Of a stretch of 64,000 bases of DNA, positions 56,932 to 64,000 are shown piece after piece (the first letter of the stretch is position 1; the number at the start of each line of letters is the position of its first letter). The stretch lies in assembly GCA_014607495.2 (NCBI GenBank), contig CP053148.1, positions 7,998,001 to 8,062,000 of the forward strand, read 5' to 3'. A program made the position numbers and the translations under genes. The DNA is from Carposina sasakii. Its lineage: Eukaryota > Arthropoda > Insecta > Lepidoptera > Carposinidae. The notes under the pieces are model-generated. The model did no database searches. It was not told the origin of the DNA and saw only the letters and a program-made list of their open reading frames with translations.

Positions 56932-57160
56932 CATACATACATATAATCAGGCCTTTATCCCTTACGGGGTAGGCAGAGCACCAAGGGCCGATAGAACCAC
57001 ATGGTGCCACTTCTGACCAATATTGAGAGTATATAGTTGAGATGTACAAGTTCGGAGTAGTGACAGGTGGTCAGCCCATCGCCTCCAAAACACCAAGACC
57101 CTCTTGTCCCTCTACTGACTTGTACAATATGCCCGGGAAGAGAAGCAGCTGTAGTATTAA
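56932..57160 (-). mobile_element. SINE family D, near full length, 10-bp TSD
   Basis: ACATATTATA flanks both sides (56922-56931 and 57161-57170). On the plus strand it begins with the CATACATACATA tail and reads CCCTTACGGGGTAGGCAGAG, ACCACATGGTGCCACTTCTG, GGTCAGCCCATCGCCTCCAA, CTACTGACTTGTACAATATG. It is the inverted counterpart of 24074-24337. Confidence 0.85.
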
Positions 57161-57192
57161 ACATATTATAGTAGGTAAATACAGATATAATT

Positions 57193-57451
57193 CTTCTTCT
57201 TCTTCTTCAGCCTATTGCAGTCCACTGCTAGACGTAGGCCTCCCCCAGGGCACGCCACGAGGCTACTGCCACAGAGGGGTTTTGCCCATAGTCACCACGC
57301 TGGGCAGGCGGGTTGGTGACCGCAGTGTGATTTTTGGACTATGTTGTCAGTACAGTAGGCGCTGCTGCCCACCTCCCGGAAATCCTCGTACGATACCCAC
57401 GGGCAGGCAGGGGTGGTACAAACTCTACTCTGCCGGCACCAGGCGGCCAAT
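57193..57451 (-). mobile_element. RTE-tailed short element, likely full length
   Basis: A TTCTTCTTCTTCTTC run is followed by AGCCTATTGCAGTCCACTGC, CAGGGCACGCCACGAGGCTA, CACCACGCTGGGCAGGCGGG, GTTGGTGACCGCAGTG and CTCTACTCTGCCGGCACCAG. Near-duplicate AGATATAATT (57183-57192) and AGATATCATT (57452-57461) may be the target-site duplication. The open frame across it is not a gene. Confidence 0.75.
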
Positions 57452-57479
57452 AGATATCATTAGACTTTTATAATTGTGT

Positions 57480-57925
57480 TAAATCCTATATGAAAATTTC
57501 AAATTGAAAATAAAAAAGAATTAAGCATTTTATATCATGATTGTCATATTAATTTAACAACTTATTGCAAAATAATTTTAAACAATACAGATCCAATTAC
57601 CATTGCACAAGATTCCAAATTTTAATAGGGCCCAAATATCAATATCTTATTTTCAGTTAACGTAAAATTTTAATATGAATTTTGAAGTAAAACCGCAGCG
57701 GGGAAGCGGCTGCTGGCTCGAGCGGTATTCACTGCAGGGATTTATAACTTAAATTATTTCTTAAAACTTGCAAACAAGAATCCTCATAGGCTTTACATAG
57801 TAAAAGGCCAAAAAATAATACACTGTTTACTCAGTACTGGCAGCTGGAATATTATAAAGAGATTTTTTGTAACATAAATACTTTTTTATTTTTATATGTA
57901 GTTACAACTTACTGTTTGAGACATA
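57480..57925. other. Unassigned AT-rich DNA
   Basis: Nothing is recognised except a brief GC-rich phrase near 57695-57735 (CGCAGCGGGGAAGCGGCTGC). Confidence 0.4.
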
Positions 57926-57929
57926 TAGG

Positions 57930-58076
57930 TATATTTTCAATAGTAGATAGTCTATCTCAGGGATGAAGTTTTTTATCTTTTTTTAAGCATTATCTGTCTT
58001 GATCAAGTTTTAGATAAGACAGCATCGAAATTCTTCAGGCTAATCAGGCTATCTGAACATTGAAAAAATCGGCCTT
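57930..58076. mobile_element. Foldback MITE with AGGGCCG-type end, copy 3
   Basis: The right end CTGAACATTGAAAAAATCGG, CCTTT matches the family of 15978 and 37564. The left arm is reduced to ATTTTCAATAGTAGATAGTC, an inverted partial match lacking the outermost bases. Confidence 0.5.
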
Positions 58077-58079
58077 TAG

Positions 58080-59040
58080 TAAAATGATATCACGCCCTGA
58101 ATTAACGTTGGTTCGACTTTATCACAACAAGAACCTAAAGTTAACGTCACCTAAACATAGACGAAGCTGTAGAGCTAATATTTCTCATTGGATTCATTAC
58201 TGTTCGTTAGATTAGCTTTATATAAAATTATATATAAATAATGAGGCATTTTATATAATGCCGACTCACACAGGTACCTACATTTATATAAAGTATAAAT
58301 TCTAAAACATCTTACTACATCCCTGTCCAAATATTGCTCATACCATATACAGGAGGGTAATAAAAATACTTCACGTCAAATCTGCCCGACGATTATTCAT
58401 TCGGAATGCCATCGGCCCCTTTCGCCCCTTCCATCCCCATAGGGCTATAGCCCCCTGACTCATAATCTAACCTCCTTATCCAAATTAACCAACTTAGCGA
58501 TACGAAAGCTGTCTTGTTAAATGTAATTTGATACAAGTGCGGAAAAGATTTAGGCGAGCGGTGAACTTTTCTGCCGCACCAATTATAACCACTGTATGTA
58601 ACATTTTTTCCAAAAATGAGTTTTTGGCATATTCGGAATCAGCAATAAAAGATCTATAAGTATAACTGACCCGTATTTAGAAATATTGTATATTCTAGAA
58701 ATTACAATAAACATAAACACTGTAAGTGAGTTCCTTTTGGAAGACTTGCATGAAATAAGTACTTTAAGAGCAGTTGTTGCGCTTTTTATTTTAAATATTA
58801 TTGGCGAATCCTAAATATAAACGCAGCAAGGGCAGATAATCTAGTTATAATTGTGTTCCTATTTTTTGATAAATGTGTATTACTACTTATATTCACCGTA
58901 ACTACCTATATGGTGGTAATATGTATTAATCACAATAATTTTAAACTAGTCATACTAGTGATAAACACCGTAATAGCACTTACTGTTGTTATTCTTAGCA
59001 TGACATTGGTTTTCAAATAACGGGAACTACAAATTACAAC
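58080..59040. other. Unassigned DNA
   Basis: ATTTCTCATTGGATTCATTA at 58177 is shared with 29536, so a short old repeat may lie here. A C-rich part near 58405-58460 (GGCCCCTTTCGCCCCTTCCA) is not a known element. Confidence 0.35.
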
Positions 59041-59044
59041 AATA

Positions 59045-59302
59045 AATAATAAATATAAATATAAATAAATATTCACACACTTCACAACACATTAACTTAG
59101 TCCCACATTAAGATCCATACGGTCTTGTGTCGTGGGTACTAAGCAACGGTATATAAATACATAGATAAGTATAGAAACATCCATGACTCGGAAACAAACA
59201 TTAATATTCATCATATCAATGTTTGCACCTACCGGGGTTCGAACCCAGGACCTATGGCTTCGCAGGCAGGGTCACTACCTACTACACCAATCGGCCGTCG
59301 AC
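59045..59302 (-). mobile_element. tRNA-like SINE, family A, best copy
   Basis: On the minus strand it starts GACGGCCGATTGGTGTAGTA (box A region), with box B CTGGGTTCGAACCCCGG, then a body with TTCCGAGTCATGGATGTTTC, and ends in an A/T-rich tail of ATAAATATAA units. It is nearly identical to 95-327 over the body. Confidence 0.75.
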
Positions 59303-59639
59303 AACTGACACTTAAAGTGTTTATAACTTGTGTTGAATAAAAAATATCTAATGTGCACTAAATATATAAACGTCATTGGTACTTACTGTATGTTTATGTA
59401 GTAAATTACCTCTCCATTTTTACCGTATTTCTACGAATAAGACAAGCAAGTGTGGCAGATGCAGTAGTTATAACTAGCGAAAGTACCCCGCGCATGTTCA
59501 TTCGTTCAAAAAAATTCAGCTGTTCCATACATTTCAGTGCAGTAATTATTCGAGATTGTATGGAATCTTGTATTTTAGGCTTTATCTTATTTTATTTACA
59601 CGAAATACATAACTTTGGTGCAGAAAAAATAGTAAAAAA

Positions 59640-59763
59640 TTTGGAGAATATAATTATTCGGAATATAAATATTCGGAATATTCCGGTGAAGAATTTCAGT
59701 GGTTATCGCTTCAGAATCATGGGCTAAAGTTTGCATATTTTTCTGGCTGTCACTTACACTCTG
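59640..59763 (+). mobile_element. TA-flanked MITE right-end fragment
   Basis: TCAGAATCATGGGCTAAAGT, TTTTTCTGGCTGTCACTTAC, ACTCTG followed by TA matches the right end of 6501-6938. The left end is not found. Confidence 0.5.
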
Positions 59764-59924
59764 TATATAAAATTTTTCCGTTTCTAACTGACAACGCCCA
59801 AACGAAACTACTCAGTGTAGGAAACTGAAATTTGCCATGTATATTCCTTGGGGAGTGTAGGTGAGCAGTGTGTAGGATTGTAGGATTTTACAAAATTCTT
59901 ACGGGAACGGGTAAAATAATTCCT

Positions 59925-60440
59925 TGTAGAGCTCAAAATGTTATTTAAGCCCTTACTGACCAATGGGACCACTCCGAAGGCGTGGAGCAGAGGCTCCGTA
60001 AGCTCCTCAAAAACTATAGGCCCATCACAATTCTGAGCCACGTCTATAAGCTGTTCTCGAGAGTCAAGAATTAAGATTTGATGCCTAACCGGGATTGGCC
60101 CATCACTCATTCCAAGATTTGATGCCTGTCGACTCCATTGACACCTGATGTCTTGGAATTCTTGCAGCGATGTCAAATCGACTGGCGATATGTGGAGGTG
60201 TTTAGATGGCACTAGAAATATCTACGAAATGACAACGATGTGCGTTCAAGTCCAAACCAACAAAAAGGACCGATCCAACTACTCCAAAGTATAAGACAGG
60301 GTGACCTCATATGAAACTGCACCAACGCCACGGAGGATATTTTTAAGATGCTACAGTGGGAATCGACGTCAACAGTGAATATCACACAAATCTCCGACTT
60401 ATCGACGATATAATCTGAATGGCTGATCGCTGCAGCACCT
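59925..60440 (+). mobile_element. RTE-like LINE fragment with RT region, plus strand
   Basis: Segments read in order: LLTNGTTPKAWSRG, LLKNYRPITILSHVYKLFSR, LEFLQRCQIDWRYVEV, IRQGD, ATEDIFKMLQW and SEYHTNLRLIDDII. These are RTE reverse-transcriptase landmarks, with a deletion around 60065-60125 bounded by a repeated AAGATTTGATGCCT. The catalytic FADD of motif C is replaced by LIDD, and stops occur. It is inactive. Confidence 0.75.
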
Positions 60441-60454
60441 GCATAATATAAAAT

Positions 60455-61625
60455 ATATTACTGCGTAAAATATTCACGGTTGATGTTGATACCTAGGCCA
60501 TGCCACGCATCTTGAATACGTGCTCCATCGCGTTGGTGATGAGTTTCGGGGATGTGACATCACCCTGTCTTACACCTAGAATCAGTTCTGCTTGATTGAA
60601 TTGGACTTGAATGGACATCGTTGCCATTTCGTAGATATTTCTCAGAATCTCCACATACCGTTAGTCGATTTGGCATCGCTGCAAGAACTGCAGGTTTCAA
60701 TAAAATCGAAGGGTTCTTCGTGGTCCACAAAAGCCATATACAGCGGTTGGTTAGTCTCCTATTGACTTCTGCATAACCTGCCGTACATTATGGATTTGGC
60801 CCACAGTGCTAAAGCCTTTGCGAAACCCGGTCCGTTCCACCACCACCGGGCTAAAAGGCTGCAAATCTTAATGCCAAACGATTCGATTCTTGAGAATAGC
60901 TTATTGACGTGGCTCAGAAGTGTGATTGGCCTATAGTTTTTAAAGAGCGTTTTGTCTCCCTTCTTGAAAAACAATGCCACTACACCAGCCTCTGCTCCAT
61001 GCCTTTAGGGTAGTCTCACTGACCATTACGAAGTAAAATAACCTTTTCTTTCGGCTCTTCAAGGACTGGTTTTTCCCCAGCCTTAAGGAGGTCAGATGCC
61101 ACCCTGTCTTTCCCGGGAGCCTGTCCATTCTTAACCTGTCTGAGAGCCGCCCCGATTTCATTTCATCTATATCTACGTCCGGGAGATCGTCCATAAAATG
61201 GGAGTGGAGTGGAGCTCTGGAGTCCATAAAGTCCTCAATTTCAGAACCGATGGGACGGTTTGGCCATTCGAGGTTCTAAGCTTTGTCAGGTGACTCCTTC
61301 CCAGTGTCTGGGTAAAGACCTTCGATACCCGATTTTCCTCAATCAGTCCCTTAACGAGGCGAGTGTTTCAGCTTCGGAGGTGGCGTATGTTGAGCGACTA
61401 GTCCCAAGGTCTCGCTAGAAAGTTTGGACTTCTTATCTGGTCGACTCGAAAGTGCCTCGTTCTCATACAACCCCAATTATTCCTTATAACTCCTCGTCAA
61501 CACTTGCCGGGGTCTCCAGGGCGGCAAATTGATTTTTTCTTTTCCAGTTGGATGTATCATGTCCTGCTTGTGGCAAATTGCTGACGGAGAACTGTCCTTA
61601 CCATGCGACTCCTTTCAAGCTTGAA
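60455..61625 (-). mobile_element. RTE-like LINE fragment with RT region, minus strand
   Basis: The minus strand reads ERSRMVRTVLR (linker), RPIGSEIEDFMDSRAPLHSH, FMDDLPDVDIDEMKSG, ALFFKKGDKTLFKNYRPITL, LSHVNKLFSR, QGDVTSPKLITNAMEHVFKM and GININREY, interrupted by frameshifts. The order is linker, RT N-terminus, fingers/palm up to motif B. It breaks just before the expected FADD. It points tail to tail at the fragment 59925-60440. Confidence 0.8.
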
Positions 61626-61884
61626 GTTGATATTATCATATTATCTTATGCGTAGAACTGAAACTCATACCTACTCATTTGAGGTGTCAATAGACAGGTC
61701 TTTAAAAAAGAAAATGGAGGTTCCCCAAACCATTATTTCTCATATTTAACTACAAGCTACACTTCTAACCTGGTAAAATGTGTCCCCACTCAGACTTTTG
61801 ATTTATGCGAATCAACAATTTAAAAAATATACACGTTGTAGATCATAATATATACTCTCATACAAAATTTGTTTTAATGATGTG

Positions 61885-63215
61885 TGGTCGGTAGTTTCAT
61901 AGATATAGCACATTTACAAAACCGAAAATGTAACTTTGTTATTCATACAAACCATATGACAGTATTAACCTTACTGGACTTCAGCAGTGCGTTTAACTGT
62001 GTTGACTATGACATCCTACTTGCCATCTTACGCTACCTATCTCCTCTGGTTACTGAACGTTCAATTCATACTTAAATGGTCGTCAGAAATGCGTGCGCGT
62101 TGACGATTTTACATCATACTGGTGTAGCATCACGGCGGGCGTACCTCAGGGCGACGTACTGTCACTCCTGCTCTTTTCAATCTTCATCAACTCTATTTCG
62201 GAAATGTTAACCTCTTACTTTCATCTCTACGCTGATAACCTTCAGCTCTATAACATTTTAACTTTGAAAATGTAAGGTTTGCTATGAAGGAGATGAACGA
62301 GGACTCAGTGCGCATTCGGGACTGGGCTAAATCATTTGGCATATTAGTCAACTCCGGTAAATCGCAAGCCATAATCATAGGTAGTAGACATAATCTGAGC
62401 ATCTTGCGGTAGTCGGATATTCAGAAATTTTTTAATGACCAGATCACGATTCCCTTCACAGATACGGTCAAAAACCTAGGGGTCATATTTGACAGCACTA
62501 TGTCGTGGACAGTTCAGGTTGGCGAGGTAAGTAGGAGGGTGCACTCATCCTTTCATTCGCTTAAGCGTCTTCAGAACTTTCTGCCTTTTAAAACTAAAAT
62601 AAGTCTTGCCCAGACCCTTATTCTCCCTGTTATTGATTATGTGGATGTTTGCTATCTCGACGCCAATGAGGAGCTGTTAAATAAACTCGAACGTCTACAG
62701 AATTTTGGTATCCAATTTATATACGGACTACGTAAATTTGATCACGTATCTCACTTTCGTAAAGAGTTAAAATGGCTCCCGATGCATTTTCGCCGGAATA
62801 CTCATTTATTAACACTCTTTTTTAAGATTTTAAATTATCGCCTTTCTCCATTATATCTCAGTGAGCGTTTTGTTCTGGGGCTTTTGGGTATTCTTTCTCG
62901 GTTCAGGCGGTTAAGCTCTGGAATGAATTACCCCATACGGTTAGAGATTGTCGCACTGTTGGCACATTTAAGAAAAAGCTGAAGGATTACTGCCTGTCCA
63001 TTATTTGAATATGCTGTCATTTATTTCTCTCATTTAAAAAAAATGTATGTATGTAGTTTTGTAGAATTAGTTTAATTGCACATGTTACGCTGTTACTTGG
63101 CTTGCTGGAAGAGATCTCTTGTAGAGATGAGCTTGCCATTGTACATGCATCTCTTCTTTTATGTTGTATGCCATATTTCTTTTGTGTATGTGCAATAAAG
63201 AATAAGAATATTTTT
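61885..63215 (+). mobile_element. CR1/Jockey-group LINE, 5'-truncated, decayed RT
   Basis: RT motif A is LLDFSSAFNCVDYDILLAIL (near 61968-62030). After a frameshift, motif B is AGVPQGDVLSLLLFSIFINS and motif C is HLYADNLQLY at about 62225-62248. There YADD has become YADN, so the catalytic Asp pair is broken. Frames 62284-62480 and 62500-62982 continue with NSGKSQAIIIGS, VKNLGVIFDSTMSWTVQVGE, VSRRVHSSFHSLKRLQNFLP, NKLERLQNFGIQFIYGLRKF and LKWLPMHFRRNTHLLTLFFK, the thumb and C-terminus. A 3' UTR ends in CAATAAAGAATAAGAATA near 63215. A 3'-UTR copy lies at 47365-47470. Confidence 0.85.
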
Positions 63216-63219
63216 GATT

Positions 63220-63825
63220 ATGTAATTTAATATAGGTAACTAGTAATTACCTAATTCGTAGTTAGCAGCTTATTATTGCTACCGCGCGTCTGTATGGGAG
63301 GTAAATAAGCGTTAATGTACCCACTTGCCTTTTAGTTTTGGTAAGGTTAGATTCAGAACAAAAATTTTACACATACCTCTACTAGTCATAAATAGCGTAT
63401 GTACGCTAGTTAGTTTTGTTATGGTTAGTACAATTTTGGATAATACTATACCTAATAATACTGATAAACGCATTATCTGCGATTGCTAGAGATGACAGCC
63501 GTAACTACTGCACTTACGGTACTTATGCTTAGGATACTAAATCGAGTTTGAGATACCTTTACTAATGATATTAAGTTTTTTAAGAAATATTAATAGAATC
63601 CAGCACAAAACTGAAAAAAAATTAATACCAGTATAAAAATAATCTTAATGTCCAACAGAAAAACTAATTTGTGAAGCTTTATCTCAAATAGTTTTTCCGT
63701 GGTAACAAAAAAACAAAAAAAAACTTTGAACGCGATTTTCTCAGCTTTATGTTCGATGCAGTTACGGTGGTTATAGTTAACGCGGCAGTTTTATGGTGTG
63801 TGTGTGTGGAAATAAGAGTGTACCT
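63220..63825. other. Unassigned AT-rich DNA
   Basis: No gene or repeat is recognised. Short overlapping frames at the right edge are of chance type. Confidence 0.4.
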
Positions 63826-63895
63826 AATTACATACATACATGTAATAACGCCCATCCAAAGAGGTTGGCCAGAAGTGGGAAAATTATGCACTTTT
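63826..63895 (-). mobile_element. Possible SINE tail fragment
   Basis: TACATACATACATGTAATAA, CGCCCATCCAAAGAGGTTGG, CCAGAAGTGGG resembles a diverged inverted SINE end with a CATA-type tail, as in families B and D. The family cannot be decided. Confidence 0.35.
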
Positions 63896-64000
63896 CACCG
63901 GACGTTGTTAGTCGGTAACGTAGAAAGGGCCTAGTCGTAAAAAGGGCCTAAAGCCTATCGCCGCTCCAAATACAACATTCGAGAGAAACCTAAGATTTTT

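Noticed and set aside
57042..57473. 143-codon open frame
   Set aside because: It spans a SINE family D copy and an RTE-tailed element, so it is a chance frame through two repeats.

Overview
This is a eukaryotic, AT-rich, gene-poor stretch of nuclear DNA. I find no intact host gene, no exon chain, no rRNA gene and no convincing functional tRNA gene. Open frames are short, and those with recognisable products are decayed transposon proteins. The mix of repeats points to a moth or butterfly (Lepidoptera): several tRNA-like SINE families, a short element whose 3' end resembles RTE-type LINEs, Helitron-type repeats ending in a CTAG terminus, TTAA-flanked piggyBac relatives, and many foldback MITEs. 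This assignment comes from family recognition by eye, not from a search.

Layout. 0-10 kb: SINEs, a mariner-like MITE (3.1 kb), a Helitron-like copy (6.1 kb) and a TA-flanked MITE (6.5 kb). 9.6-10.9 kb: an internally deleted RTE-like LINE with a 320-codon endonuclease remnant. 11.5-20 kb: foldback elements, Helitron-like copies, a tandem duplication (17.6-18.2 kb) and a large SINE carrying a nested palindromic element. 21.5-23.6 kb: inverted arrays of a GGGACGAACGGGAA motif enclosing a piggyBac remnant and a Helitron-like copy. 24-30 kb: SINEs with clear target-site duplications and foldback elements. 32.4-33.7 kb: the 3' end of a second LINE. 36-45 kb: Helitron-like copies, tandem perfect hairpins (38.2 kb) and a dense cluster of TA-inserted and foldback elements (41.8-43.9 kb). 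46-49 kb: SINEs, a second TTAA-flanked element and LINE tails. 51.6-57.4 kb: a long hairpin, an RTE C-terminal remnant, a GC-richer island with an X-box palindrome and more SINEs. 59-63.2 kb: two RTE reverse-transcriptase fragments tail to tail, then a 5'-truncated LINE with decayed RT motifs A, B and C.

The elements are linked by parasitism. Some SINEs share 3' tails with LINEs that could have mobilised them, and non-autonomous DNA elements keep only the ends a transposase would need. Nesting (MITE in SINE, piggyBac in an inverted-repeat element, MITE in a Helitron-like copy) gives relative insertion order. Several long perfect or near-perfect palindromes have no known family and are the most unusual structures here. 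Long intervals between the listed elements hold AT-rich DNA in which I recognise nothing.
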